Shown here: piece after piece, positions 1 to 9,420 of the stretch
Position numbering within the stretch: the first letter of the stretch is position 1
How the letters are laid out: the number at the start of each line of letters is the position of its first letter
Assembly: GCF_002295115.1 (NCBI RefSeq)
Contig: NZ_NSFV01000013.1
Coordinates: 1 to 64,000 of the forward strand
Origin: Mesorhizobium sp. WSM4311
GTDB taxonomy: Bacteria; Pseudomonadota; Alphaproteobacteria; Rhizobiales; Rhizobiaceae
Length of the DNA: 64,000 nucleotides
Direction: 5' to 3'
Translations under genes and position numbers: made by a program
Notes under the pieces: generated by a model
Databases searched by the model: none
What the model was told of the DNA's origin: nothing
The model's input: only the letters and a program-made list of their open reading frames with translations

Positions 1-1875
1 TGCAGATAGAATGCTGAGACCCGTCGAAATTGGCCACTCCATCTTGAATCAGTCTCAATGTCTGGGAGGCACTCTGAAGTGTGTAATGAACTAGGCCCGA
101 TTAAACCGCCAACGCCGCGATACGAAGTGGTTTTGCAGACCGGCTTGCGCGTTCCAATGCGGGACGGCGTTGAGCTCGCCACGGACCTGTATCGGCCTAT
201 TGGTTACACTGGGGAACTCGGGTCAATCCTTATCCGAACTCCATACGGTAAGACGCCCTATCGCTGTCCGGTTGAGCCTCGCCACAAAGTGGCAAGAATG
301 TTTGCTGGACAAGGGTTCGCTGTACTTGTGCAGGAGCGTCGTGGCGTCTTCGATTCCGGCGGCGTATACGCTAGGGAACATATAGGGGACGACGGTTATG
401 ACACGCTGTCCTGGATTTCGCAGCAGCCATGGTCGAATGGACGCGTGGGCACATATGGGTGCTCGGCGCTTGGTATCGCGCAGGTTTTGCTGGCGCAGTT
501 GTGCCATCCAGCCCACCGATGCGCAATTGCGCAGGGATCGGGCGGCGCGAACGGCTCTGCCGGAGGGCGATATCGCAACGGGGATCTCCGTCTCGGCGGT
601 GCGGTGGAGGTTGCCGCGTTTGTCCCCTGGTTCCACCAAACCGCAGCGAAGGACCGGTCCCGAGTGCAACCGAAAAGCGATGAGGAGTATCAGCGGGCTT
701 TCGCGTCGCTGCCGCTCGTCAACATGCTTAAGAGCCTTGGGGGACCGCCGACTGACTGGGAGGACTGGGTCTCGCGTGACCCAGGCGATCCCTGGGGGGA
801 TCGGAATGGGATGCTTAGCGAGGACTCGACCATCGACGTCCCAGCCCTGTTCGTGAACTCGTGGTACGACGTGGGGGCTGCCGACGCGCTTCACCAGCAG
901 CGCGTTTTTAGTGCTCGCGGATTGAGCCCGGCGGCACGCGATCACCAACATATCATTCTGTCGCCAGCCACGCATTGTGGCACCGAGAGTCTCAAAGCCC
1001 CGACGGTTATCGGCGAGCGCGAGCTGGGCGACGCGCGCCTGGATTGCTGGCAGATCTACCTGGACTGGTTCGACTGCTGGCTGAACGACAAGCCCGACCG
1101 GATCGAGGGAATGCCCCGCGTCCAGTACTACGTGATGGGTCGCAACGAGTGGCGTGCCGCGTCAGAATGGCCCCCTCTTGGTGTGGAACTGCAGCACTGG
1201 TTCCTCCGCAGCGGCGGGAATGCCGCGACCCGTCTAGGCGACGGGACTCTTGATGTAGAGCCTCCGAGTGCCGACGAGCCGGCTGACACGTTTACCTACG
1301 ACCCTGGGGATCCGGCGCCGTTCTTGGGGATGGACGGCGGGAAGTCAAGTGGAACTACTATAGGACCCCGCGATTACCAGGACGTCCAGCTTCGTCCAGA
1401 CGTCCTCTGCTTCACTTCACCGCCCCTCACAGAGGGCATGGAGGTTACCGGATTTGTCCGGGCGGTCCTCTTCGTCTCTTCTTCGGCCCCGGACACGGAC
1501 TTCGTGGCCAGACTGTTGGACGTACATCCCGATGGCCGTGCGATTGACGTGGTGGACGGGATACTGCGCGTCCGCTATCGCGAGGGCTTTGATCGGGCTG
1601 TTTTCATGGAACCGAGCGTTATATGCAAAATCGAGATTGATCTCGACGCCACAAGTAATTGGTTTCCGGCCGGCCATCAAATTCGCCTGGAAATCACTAG
1701 TTCGGCCTTCCCGCGGTTCGACCGCAACCTGAATACGGGAGGTAACAACTGGGACGAAACTGAATGGGTAGTGGCTCGGAACACGATTCATCACTGCGAG
1801 CAGTTCCCCTCCCACGTACTGCTTCCTGTGATGACAGCGATGGGGTCCCATGCCGGCAAGGCGAATTTGAACAGC
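1..1875. repeat. Direct repeat copy A (CocE-type hydrolase unit)
   Basis: This segment recurs at 2233-4108. Offset is 2232 bases at the left and 2233 after a one-base insertion in copy B. Similarity begins at the first base of the window, so the true left edge lies outside. It ends at 1875, where copy A continues into its own stop codon and copy B continues into IS110 sequence. Differences are clustered at about 240-390, plus two substitutions near 798-810; I saw none in the remaining coding part. Confidence 0.95.
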
Positions 1876-1890
1876 TTGCCGCCTGGCTAG
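58..1890 (+). CDS. CocE/NonD (S15-type) alpha/beta hydrolase, intact copy
   Basis: A 610-residue serine hydrolase of the CocE/X-Pro dipeptidyl-peptidase S15 family, which cleaves esters, amides or prolyl peptide bonds. The catalytic domain carries the nucleophile in GCSALG (Ser136), the acid in NSWYDVG (Asp271) and the histidine in THCGTE (His306). An RRG element near residue 95 matches the RGRG region of the family. The C-terminal third is the jelly-roll domain typical of the family, with segments such as FTSPPL and GHQIRLEITSS. The start is the ATG at 58, the same position used in the second copy. No signal peptide is evident. It stands at the edge of an IS-rich region and is followed by about 340 bases without a gene. 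Substrate unknown; other amide hydrolases in the window suggest an amide or ester scavenging role. Confidence 0.88.
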   Translation: MSGRHSEVCNELGPIKPPTPRYEVVLQTGLRVPMRDGVELATDLYRPIGYTGELGSILIRTPYGKTPYRCPVEPRHKVARMFAGQGFAVLVQERRGVFDSGGVYAREHIGDDGYDTLSWISQQPWSNGRVGTYGCSALGIAQVLLAQLCHPAHRCAIAQGSGGANGSAGGRYRNGDLRLGGAVEVAAFVPWFHQTAAKDRSRVQPKSDEEYQRAFASLPLVNMLKSLGGPPTDWEDWVSRDPGDPWGDRNGMLSEDSTIDVPALFVNSWYDVGAADALHQQRVFSARGLSPAARDHQHIILSPATHCGTESLKAPTVIGERELGDARLDCWQIYLDWFDCWLNDKPDRIEGMPRVQYYVMGRNEWRAASEWPPLGVELQHWFLRSGGNAATRLGDGTLDVEPPSADEPADTFTYDPGDPAPFLGMDGGKSSGTTIGPRDYQDVQLRPDVLCFTSPPLTEGMEVTGFVRAVLFVSSSAPDTDFVARLLDVHPDGRAIDVVDGILRVRYREGFDRAVFMEPSVICKIEIDLDATSNWFPAGHQIRLEITSSAFPRFDRNLNTGGNNWDETEWVVARNTIHHCEQFPSHVLLPVMTAMGSHAGKANLNSLPPG

Positions 1891-2232
1891 CCTACCTCCA
1901 CTATTTCAAACAAACGGTGATAACAAGCTGCGATCGGTCGGGGAGCCCGTCGCTTCTCACATCAAGCAGCTTGCCCCATCGGCCCGCGTCAATCAGCATG
2001 GAATGGGGGTCCATGGATCGGCACATAATGGCGGTGAGACTCACAATTGATGTTTTGCACAGCGGCGTAGGCGCGCTGTCACATTGATTTAAGCAATAGG
2101 GAAATTGGGGTGGCAACGCGCCATCATTGAGTGCCGGACCTGCTAGAGAAGCACGGTTGAGTTTCTTTTCAAACAACTTAGCAACGGCACAGAGTTCATC
2201 GTTGTACTGTGAATGCGACGAACACACCACCA
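1891..2232. other. Spacer between the two hydrolase copies
   Basis: No gene was recognised. The bases immediately before 2233 form the upstream region of copy B. If the duplication was a simple tandem event, the same sequence should precede copy A outside the window. Confidence 0.5.
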
Positions 2233-4108
2233 TGCAGATAGAATGCTGAGACCCGTCGAAATTGGCCACTCCATCTTGAATCAGTCTCAATGTCTGGGAG
2301 GCACTCTGAAGTGTGTAATGAACTAGGCCCGATTAAACCGCCAACGCCGCGATACGAAGTGGTTTTGCAGACCGGCTTGCGCGTTCCAATGCGGGACGGC
2401 GTTGAGCTCGCCACGGACCTGTATCGGCCTATTGGTTACACTGGGGAACTCGGGTCAATCCTTATCCGAACTCAATACGGTAAGACGCCCTATCGCTGTC
2501 CGGTTGAGCCTCGCCACAAAGTGGCAAGAATGTTTGCTGGACAAGGCTTCGCCGTACTTGTGCAGGAGCTTCGTGGAGTCTTCGATTCCGGCGGCGTATA
2601 CCCTCATGGAGAATGAAAGGGACGACGGTTATGACACGCTGTCCTGGATTTCGCAGCAGCCATGGTCGAATGGACGCGTGGGCACATATGGGTGCTCGGC
2701 GCTTGGTATCGCGCAGGTTTTGCTGGCGCAGTTGTGCCATCCAGCCCACCGATGCGCAATTGCGCAGGGATCGGGCGGCGCGAACGGCTCTGCCGGAGGG
2801 CGATATCGCAACGGGGATCTCCGTCTCGGCGGTGCGGTGGAGGTTGCCGCGTTTGTCCCCTGGTTCCACCAAACCGCAGCGAAGGACCGGTCCCGAGTGC
2901 AACCGAAAAGCGATGAGGAGTATCAGCGGGCTTTCGCGTCGCTGCCGCTCGTCAACATGCTTAAGAGCCTTGGGGGACCGCCGACTGACTGGGAGGACTG
3001 GGTCTCGCGTGACCCAGGCGATCCCTGGGGGGAGCGGAATGGGGTGCTTAGCGAGGACTCGACCATCGACGTCCCAGCCCTGTTCGTGAACTCGTGGTAC
3101 GACGTGGGGGCTGCCGACGCGCTTCACCAGCAGCGCGTTTTTAGTGCTCGCGGATTGAGCCCGGCGGCACGCGATCACCAACATATCATTCTGTCGCCAG
3201 CCACGCATTGTGGCACCGAGAGTCTCAAAGCCCCGACGGTTATCGGCGAGCGCGAGCTGGGCGACGCGCGCCTGGATTGCTGGCAGATCTACCTGGACTG
3301 GTTCGACTGCTGGCTGAACGACAAGCCCGACCGGATCGAGGGAATGCCCCGCGTCCAGTACTACGTGATGGGTCGCAACGAGTGGCGTGCCGCGTCAGAA
3401 TGGCCCCCTCTTGGTGTGGAACTGCAGCACTGGTTCCTCCGCAGCGGCGGGAATGCCGCGACCCGTCTAGGCGACGGGACTCTTGATGTAGAGCCTCCGA
3501 GTGCCGACGAGCCGGCTGACACGTTTACCTACGACCCTGGGGATCCGGCGCCGTTCTTGGGGATGGACGGCGGGAAGTCAAGTGGAACTACTATAGGACC
3601 CCGCGATTACCAGGACGTCCAGCTTCGTCCAGACGTCCTCTGCTTCACTTCACCGCCCCTCACAGAGGGCATGGAGGTTACCGGATTTGTCCGGGCGGTC
3701 CTCTTCGTCTCTTCTTCGGCCCCGGACACGGACTTCGTGGCCAGACTGTTGGACGTACATCCCGATGGCCGTGCGATTGACGTGGTGGACGGGATACTGC
3801 GCGTCCGCTATCGCGAGGGCTTTGATCGGGCTGTTTTCATGGAACCGAGCGTTATATGCAAAATCGAGATTGATCTCGACGCCACAAGTAATTGGTTTCC
3901 GGCCGGCCATCAAATTCGCCTGGAAATCACTAGTTCGGCCTTCCCGCGGTTCGACCGCAACCTGAATACGGGAGGTAACAACTGGGACGAAACTGAATGG
4001 GTAGTGGCTCGGAACACGATTCATCACTGCGAGCAGTTCCCCTCCCACGTACTGCTTCCTGTGATGACAGCGATGGGGTCCCATGCCGGCAAGGCGAATT
4101 TGAACAGC
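2233..4108. repeat. Direct repeat copy B (CocE-type hydrolase unit)
   Basis: Second copy of the 1-1875 unit. It includes the same 57 bases of leader before the ATG at 2290. It is one base longer because of a divergent stretch at about 2598-2621. The right boundary at 4108 (gaatttgaacagc) coincides with the start of IS110-associated sequence. Confidence 0.95.
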
Positions 4109-4156
4109 ATCGCTAGGTGTTTAGATTGTGGTATTCGGCTTTGCCCCCCGCCTTGA
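2290..4156 (+). pseudogene. CocE-type hydrolase, frameshifted second copy
   Basis: Nearly identical to the intact gene at 58-1890 but disrupted. The first frame ends after 108 residues at 2616, because the stretch around 2598-2621 differs from copy A and carries a net one-base insertion. The rest of the enzyme, including Ser, Asp and His, is open in another frame to 4156. The last codons are not native: after KANLNS the reading frame runs into IS110 leader sequence and stops at 4156 instead of ending in LPPG. Other differences from copy A are TPYG to TQYG, QERRG to QELRG, and DRNGM to ERNGV. Reinitiation within the second frame could give a protein without the native N-terminus, but it would probably be inactive. 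Confidence 0.85.
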
Positions 4157-4243
4157 ACGGGTTGTTTTGAAGTGCTGCGCTTCGAGATGATGACAAAACG
4201 TGGTCTGTGTGAACAGCCACAAGCATCAGGAAAGGAAGCGCAG

Positions 4244-4580
4244 CATGAAAAATTATGCCGGACTGGACGTCTCCGTGAAAGAGACCACCGTTTGCATCGT
4301 GAGAAGGGCGCCGAATTTGCCGAGAGATGAAGGTTGCTAGTCATCCGGACGATCTTGCTGACGCATTGAAGAACCCCGCATGGAATCTCGCCCGGATCAG
4401 GCTTGAAGCCGGCCCCTTATCCCAATGGTTGGTCTGGCGGCAGCCGGACTACGTGACCTGTATCGAGCCCCGTCATTCCAAGGCGTTCTCAAGGCACAGG
4501 TCAACAAGACCGACCGCAACCATGCTCGCGGCATCGCGCAGATATGCGGGTTAACCTGTTCCGGCCCGTGCATGTCAAGA
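4244..4580 (+). pseudogene. IS110-family transposase, 5' part (interrupted)
   Basis: Begins with MKNYAGLDVSVKETTVCIV, the first DEDD-type Asp motif of IS110 transposases, with AGGAAAGG upstream at about 4230. Two frameshifts follow: around 4305, before MKVASHPDDL, and around 4460, before LKAQVNKTDRN. The frame then reads VNLFRPVHVK-like sequence and stops abruptly at 4580. The continuation is found at 11001, beyond an inserted IS66, and the eight bases TGTCAAGA are present on both sides. The leader from about 4109 probably belongs to the same element, because it replaces the end of the hydrolase gene. Confidence 0.85.
4573..4580. repeat. 8-bp target duplication, left copy (TGTCAAGA)
   Basis: TGTCAAGA is repeated at 11001-11008. 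The two copies flank the IS66 ends, and IS66-family elements characteristically make 8-bp duplications. Removing one copy plus the insert rejoins the IS110 transposase sequence. Confidence 0.85.
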
Positions 4581-4817
4581 GTAAGCGGTATTCTCGGGCC
4601 ACGGCCTTGAGCTCGAGCTTGTTGATGTAGACCCAAGGCAGGAGATCGTCGATCTGGCTGTTGGGGTGGCCGTTGACGATCCTGGTGAGGACATCGGCGA
4701 GATAAGCCGAGCGGTTCGACACCATTGAGCTTGCAGGTTTCGATCAGCGAGGCGATGACTGCCCAGTGTTCGGCGCCGCCGTCAGAGCCTGCGAAGAGCG
4801 CGTTCTTGCGGTTGAGC
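4581..4817 (-). pseudogene. tnpC: IS66 transposase TnpC, C-terminal part
   Basis: Reads LNRKNALFAGSDGGAEHW followed by LIETCKLNGVEP, the conserved C-terminal end of IS66 transposases. A frameshift near 4715 moves the tail (YLADVLTRIVNGHPNS, LLPWVYINK) into another frame. The 5' part of the gene is at 7257-8567. The two are separated by the recombinase element and would join as ERSIRPIA-LNRKNALF. Confidence 0.88.
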
Positions 4818-4847
4818 GCGAAGACTGATTCATTATGCACCCCCTCT

Positions 4848-6911
4848 TCAAATGGCGGGAAACAGCGATTTCTGATTATCGTCGTTGATGATACGCGGAG
4901 ATTTGCGCGCCAAATCGGCCTTGATCCGTTCATCTTCAAGGTCGCTGGCGCGGATCTGGTAGGGCGCGCCGCGCATGACCTGCTCGGCTGGTAATATGCC
5001 GTCCCTGACGAACCGGCGGATTTTGACGTGCGACACGCCAAGCTTCGCGGCCGCGTCCGACATGGTAAGCCACTCGCCGTTCTTGTCGGAAGACCGATAG
5101 CCGCTGATCTTGTGCACCGTGCGCAGGGATTGGACGCGTCGCGCCGTCCAGGTCTTTCCCTGACCCGTCTTCATGCCCATGCGGTTGAGTGTGGCGGCGA
5201 TTTCGGCATCCGACCATCGCGTTGCCATGGATCGCATGACCGCCAGAGCCTCCTCAGGCGTACTCTGGCCATGCTCTCCGGATTTGGACTTGCGAACCCT
5301 TACCTGGGAATGCTGGCCCCCATGCCAATGGATGGTCAGGATCACATCGCGCGCGTCGTCATCGACGTCCGCCACAATGTCCTTGATGAGCGCGCGCAGC
5401 AGTTGCTGACGGAACCGCATATCGACACCCGGCGCATTCCAGGCGGCTTCGAGATCCTGGGCGAGGCCGGTGAAGTCAGGGATCGCGTCGACAGGCTCCA
5501 TACGCTGGACTTCACTGAGCCGGGCCTCGCAGGTCTCCACGCGCCTGAGCCTAGCTTCCCAGTTCCTCTCGAGCTGGGCCGCTATAAGCCGGTTCTCCGG
5601 GTCGCAGGCGGCGTAGCGGCGCTCGGCGAGCGATGCCTCATAGCGTGCCTGCTGCAGGTCCATCTCGATCATCTGCCGCCGCCTGGCTTCGCTCTCCAGC
5701 TGCATCTGTTCAGCCTCCAACGCCGCCTCGATCGCCATCGGCGCAACCGCCTCCAAGGCTTCGCGGGCCACCGCCGCATCGGTGCGAAAGCCGTTGAACG
5801 ACATGCATCGCGCCTGCGCCATCATGGTGTTCTCGCAACGATAGACCGGGTAACCTTGGCCACGTCCGGCATACGTGACAACCAGTCTTCGCCCGCATCG
5901 ACCACAGGAGAGAAGACCCGGGAGCAACGCGCGACCGCCGCGGCCCGACTTGACGCCGCCGGCTTTGCCATAGGCGTTGGCGGCGAGAAGTTCCTGGTTC
6001 CGTTCGTACTCGCTCCATCCGATATAGCCTTCGTGATGCTCCTTGAGCACCACCGCCCAATCGCTGGCCGGCTTGTAATGACCATAGCTCTTGCGGACGC
6101 GGCCATCCACGATCTCGGTGCGCTTCTCGCTCTTACCATAGACATAAGCGCCGGCGTAGAACGGGTTCTTCAGGACGGAGATCACGTTGCGGTAGCGGAC
6201 CGGAACCCAGGCGAAGGACACCATCTTCTTGCCGTCGGAGGGTCTGGGGAAATGCACGCCATCGTCGATCATCGAGATCAGGACCTGGCGGGCACTGCCG
6301 AGTTCGCGGAAACGCGCGAATATCAGGCGAATGGTCTCCTGCAGGCGTATATCGGGATCGAACCCGAGACCGTAATCCCGGTGCCAGACGTAGCCGAAGG
6401 GCACAGAGATGCGCAGTTCGCCGCGCTGTGCCTTGGCGCGGTCAGCTTCGTACATGCGAGCACGCAGCACCCCGAGTTCGAACTCGCTTATGCTCCCCTT
6501 CATGCCGAGCAGCAGGCGATCGTTCGGCAGTCCCGGATCGTAGACTCCGTCCAGATCGATCACCCGTGCATCGACTTCGCCGCACAACTCGAGCAGCCGA
6601 TGCCAGTCCGGTCCGTTGCGAGACAGGCGGGACGCCTCCAGGCAAAGCACAGCGCCCACATGACCGGTGCACAGATCGTCGACCAGGCGTTCGAAACCGG
6701 GACGTTCCACAGCTCCACTTGCGGTGCGTCCCAAGTCCTCGTCGATCACCTCAACCTTGCGGAATCCCCAGCGCCGCGCGACGTCGACCAGCTCATATTG
6801 CCGACGCTGGCTCTCAAGATTGAGCTGCACTTGCGCCTGCGTGGACTGACGTACATAGACAACGGCCTTGCGCTTGAGGATGGTGGCCGGAATCAGATTA
6901 CGGCTCGTCAT
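4848..6911 (-). CDS. Large serine recombinase
   Basis: A 687-residue site-specific recombinase. The N-terminal resolvase domain (about 15-160) has the catalytic serine in YVRQST (Ser23), then SRLSRNGPDW and an EFELGVLRARM helix. A recombinase domain spans about 165-300 (PFGYVWHRDYGLGFDPD). A zinc ribbon follows with cysteines near 336, 339, 359 and 369 (SCGRCGRRL, YRCE, ARCMS). A long helical segment rich in Glu and Arg covers about 385-470. The C-terminus has an extra helix-turn-helix (MSDAAAKLGVSHVKIRRFV) of excisionase/MerR type, followed by PRIINDDNQKSLFP. The ATG at 6911 overlaps the end of the upstream ORF by 14 bases, which suggests coupled translation. The gene is intact and fills most of the element, so it probably catalyses its integration and excision. 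Confidence 0.92.
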   Translation of the reverse strand: MTSRNLIPATILKRKAVVYVRQSTQAQVQLNLESQRRQYELVDVARRWGFRKVEVIDEDLGRTASGAVERPGFERLVDDLCTGHVGAVLCLEASRLSRNGPDWHRLLELCGEVDARVIDLDGVYDPGLPNDRLLLGMKGSISEFELGVLRARMYEADRAKAQRGELRISVPFGYVWHRDYGLGFDPDIRLQETIRLIFARFRELGSARQVLISMIDDGVHFPRPSDGKKMVSFAWVPVRYRNVISVLKNPFYAGAYVYGKSEKRTEIVDGRVRKSYGHYKPASDWAVVLKEHHEGYIGWSEYERNQELLAANAYGKAGGVKSGRGGRALLPGLLSCGRCGRRLVVTYAGRGQGYPVYRCENTMMAQARCMSFNGFRTDAAVAREALEAVAPMAIEAALEAEQMQLESEARRRQMIEMDLQQARYEASLAERRYAACDPENRLIAAQLERNWEARLRRVETCEARLSEVQRMEPVDAIPDFTGLAQDLEAAWNAPGVDMRFRQQLLRALIKDIVADVDDDARDVILTIHWHGGQHSQVRVRKSKSGEHGQSTPEEALAVMRSMATRWSDAEIAATLNRMGMKTGQGKTWTARRVQSLRTVHKISGYRSSDKNGEWLTMSDAAAKLGVSHVKIRRFVRDGILPAEQVMRGAPYQIRASDLEDERIKADLARKSPRIINDDNQKSLFPAI

Positions 6912-7200
6912 CGCGGCTCTCCTCCGTCACGATACCGGCGGCGGCCATCAGCACATTGGCGAGCCGGGCGATCACGATCGTTCGTTGCGCTGCGCTCAGC
7001 CCGACTAGCTTGTGCGAGTCGAGCGCATGCTGAGCTGGCGAACGATCACGAGAGATCGTGTCGGTGGCGGCAAGGTTCTCATTTTGAGTCTCCCCGATGA
7101 TGAAACCATCCGGAGAGCCTCGCCGGAAACGGCGCTGGATCAAGAGCTTGTTCAGTTCAAGCAGTGCAGCAAGCGACGCGCGCGGGGAGCCCAGATCCAT
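6898..7200 (-). CDS. Small ORF upstream of and coupled to the recombinase
   Basis: About 100 residues, starting MDLGSPRASLAALLELNKL and ending AGIVTEESRDDEP. The start at 7200 is chosen because an in-frame extension to 7317 would run out of the element into IS66 sequence. Its stop overlaps the recombinase start (ATGACGAGCCGTAA). The middle and end are helical (LSAAQRTIVIARLANVLMAAAG). No enzymatic motif is visible and I do not recognise a named family. Its position suggests an accessory factor or directionality factor for the recombinase; this is inference from context only. Confidence 0.65.
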   Translation of the reverse strand: MDLGSPRASLAALLELNKLLIQRRFRRGSPDGFIIGETQNENLAATDTISRDRSPAQHALDSHKLVGLSAAQRTIVIARLANVLMAAAGIVTEESRDDEP

Positions 7201-7256
7201 TGCTGCGCACGGGACTTCGACCTCCTGCCCAACATGGGCAGAATGACCCCGAGATT

Positions 7257-8567
7257 GCGATCGGACGGATCGAGCGTTCGACGGTGTTGCTGTCGATCTC
7301 GATGCGGCCGTCGTCAAGGAAGTGCGAGAGGCCTTCCCAGCGTGAGAGCGTGTAGCGGATTGCCTCTGCGAGCTTGGTCTTCTGACTGATCAGGCCGAGC
7401 TTCTCACGCAGCCAGGGTTCGAGATCGGCGACGATGGCGCGGCTTTTGTCCTGACGCATCGCGCGGCGCTCGTTGGCCGATCGGCCACGGATGTCATCCT
7501 CGATCTTGTAGAGTTCGGCGATCCGTCTCAGCGCGTCACTGGCGATCGGCGCGGGACCGGCTGCTGCCAGTTCATAAAAGCGCCGACGGACATGCGCCCA
7601 GCAGAAGGCGAGCGTGACGCCGCTTTTGTCGGCCAGCACGCGATAGCCGCCATAGCCGTCGACCTGCAAGATTCCGGTGAAGCCTGCGAGATGAGCGATC
7701 GGACGCTCGGCCTTTCGGTCCGGCGCATAGACATAGGCGACGCCCGGCGGGTCGCTCCCCTCCCATCGTCGGTCATCGCGGGCATAGGCCCAGAGTTGAC
7801 CTGTCTTAGTCTTGCCGCGGCCGGGATCGAGCACCGGCGCGGTCGTCTCGTCGGCGAAGAGTTTTGCCGAGGACTTCAGCTTGCCAAGCAGCCGCTCATG
7901 CACCGGACGCAGGTGCCAGGCGGCGCGGCCGACCCAGTCGGCGAGCGTAGAGCGATCGAGATTGATACCCTGCCGGGCGTAGATTTGCGCCTGACGATAG
8001 AGCGGAAGGTGATCGGCATATTTTGAGACCAGCACCTGGGCGACCGTTGCCTCGGTCGGAAGACCACCCTCGATCAGCCGGGCCGGCGCCGGAAGCCTGA
8101 ACCACGACGTCCTCGCAGGCGCGGCAGGCATATTTGGGCCGGCGCACGACGATTACACGCAGCTGCGCCGGAACGATGTCGAGCCGCTCGCTCACGTCCT
8201 CGCCGATCCGATGCAAGCCATTGCGGCAGCATGGGCAGGCATGGTCCTCGATGTCGACGACCATCTCCACGCGCGGCAGATGGGGTGGCAGCGCGCCCCG
8301 GTTGGCCCGGCGCCTCGTGGCCTTTGCTTGCCGCTCGGCGGGAGCAGATTGCTCCTTCTCTTCCTCACCGGCGGCCTCGATCTGCTCCGCCTCTTCGAGC
8401 CCCAGCAGCAATTGATCCTCGGGGAGCGTCTCGGCACGCCGGCCGAAGCGGTGACGCTGCAATTCCTTGATGATCTGAATCAGACGGGCATTCTCGACGT
8501 CGTGCGCCAGGACCATCGCCTTCAGCGCGTCCGGATCGTCGGGAAGCTGGTCAGCCGTCATCGCCAT
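7257..8567 (-). pseudogene. tnpC: IS66 transposase TnpC, N-terminal and central part
   Basis: Starts MAMTADQLPDDPDALKAMVL and includes a leucine-rich coiled region, the zinc-finger-like CPCCRNG segment and RPKYACRACE. A one-base insertion near 8105 (caggcttccggcg instead of caggctccggcg) shifts the frame within VVVQAPAPARLIEGG. The catalytic-domain segments LFADETTAPVLDPGRGKTKTG, VDGYGGY, WAHVRRRFYEL and IEIDSNTVERSIRPIA continue to 7257, where the recombinase element begins. The remainder is at 4581-4817. Confidence 0.9.
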
Positions 8568-8636
8568 GAACGGATCAGACCATATTCGCCGACAGCCCGC
8601 GACAGCGGAATCTAGGCTGATTCACTTCGTCGCGGG

Positions 8637-8989
8637 TCAGCCCGCCTGGGCTGGCACGCGGGTCCGGCGCGCCTCATGGACTCGCCGCCAGTCGAGACCT
8701 TCGAGTAGCGCCGAGAGCTGCGCGGCCGTCAGCCGCATCATGCCGTCATGCACTTTCGGCCAGCGGAACTCCCCATCCTCCAAACGCTTAGCAGGCAAAC
8801 CCCGGTGCCATCCCAGAAGATCAGCTTGATCCGGTCAGTCCGCTTCGCCCGGAAGACGTAGACGGCCCCGCTGAACGGATCGGCCCCCATTGTCTCTCGC
8901 ACCAGCGCCGCCAATCCCTCCGCACCCTTGCGGAAGTCGACGGGCTTCGTCGCCACCATGACCTTGACCGCACCCGTCGGCCCGATCAC
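8637..8989 (-). pseudogene. tnpB: IS66 TnpB, frameshifted
   Basis: Begins MIGPTGAVKVMVATKPVDFRK and continues through the family core VYVFRAKRTDRIKLIFWDGTG. A frameshift near 8790 replaces the usual AKRLEDGEFRWPKV tail in the first frame, which ends early at 8738. The native tail (MMRLTAAQLSALLEGLDW, RTRVPAQAG) can be read in another frame down to 8637. The start overlaps the end of tnpA by four bases (ATGA). Confidence 0.85.
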
Positions 8990-9420
8990 GACGTCGCCTT
9001 CAGCGCGCGGATCACTGCGGCCACCGTCTTGGTATCGGCGCCCCGGCCGACGCGCATCGCGATGCCGTCGATCTCAAGCTCGATCATGCCGGCATCTCGG
9101 GTGGCTTGCCGTTTCCGCTGCTTCGGTGAACGGCTGGCTGCAGGTTCCGCCGCCGCCACAACCGCCGGCACAAAGGCAGGAGAATCTTGCTGCACCGAAG
9201 CGGCCTGTTTGCGCGCTTCGCGGCGCCAGGCGAAGACCTGCTGCGGCCTGAGACCATAACGGCGGGCGACCTCGGAAATGATCGCATTCGGCTCCAGCGT
9301 CTCTGCGATGATCCGCGCCTTGTCATCCACCGACCAGTGACGCCGACCGCCGGCACCGTTGATCACCTCGAAACGCCGAAGCTGCCGCTCCGGGTCAAGC
9401 GTAAGGTCAAGTCCAGACAC
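8986..9420 (-). CDS. tnpA: IS66 TnpA
   Basis: 144 residues starting MSGLDLTLDPERQLRRFEV. It has the helix-turn-helix DKARIIAETLEPNAIISEVARRYGLRPQQVFAWRRE and the conserved C-terminus MIELEIDGIAMRVGRGADTKTVAAVIRALK. TnpA is one of the accessory proteins needed for IS66 transposition. The ATGA overlap with tnpB is typical of the family. The ORF is intact although the rest of the element is broken. Confidence 0.9.
   Translation of the reverse strand: MSGLDLTLDPERQLRRFEVINGAGGRRHWSVDDKARIIAETLEPNAIISEVARRYGLRPQQVFAWRREARKQAASVQQDSPAFVPAVVAAAEPAASRSPKQRKRQATRDAGMIELEIDGIAMRVGRGADTKTVAAVIRALKATS

Larger units (their letters stand above)
4818..7256 (-). mobile_element. Compact serine-recombinase element inserted in tnpC
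   Basis: The boundaries follow from the IS66 gene it interrupts. At the left, plus-strand IS66 sequence gttgagc-gcga stops being IS66-like after 4821; at the right it resumes as gcga-tcggacgg from 7257. The uninterrupted gene would read through a single gcga, so the element is about 2439 bases and the shared 4-mer gcga marks the exchange point. The only genes seen are a 687-residue large serine recombinase and a 100-residue ORF translationally coupled to it. No terminal inverted repeats were noticed, as expected for serine-recombinase integration. Confidence 0.75.

Noticed and set aside
223..975. 250-codon minus-strand frame opposite the hydrolase (and its twin at 2462-3208)
   Set aside because: Lies opposite a clear alpha/beta hydrolase and is duplicated only because the hydrolase is; no ribosome site or motif.
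5028..7100. 690-codon open frame on the plus strand
   Set aside because: It is antisense to the serine recombinase with all its motifs on the minus strand. High-GC codon bias leaves the opposite strand open, and the translation shows no family features.
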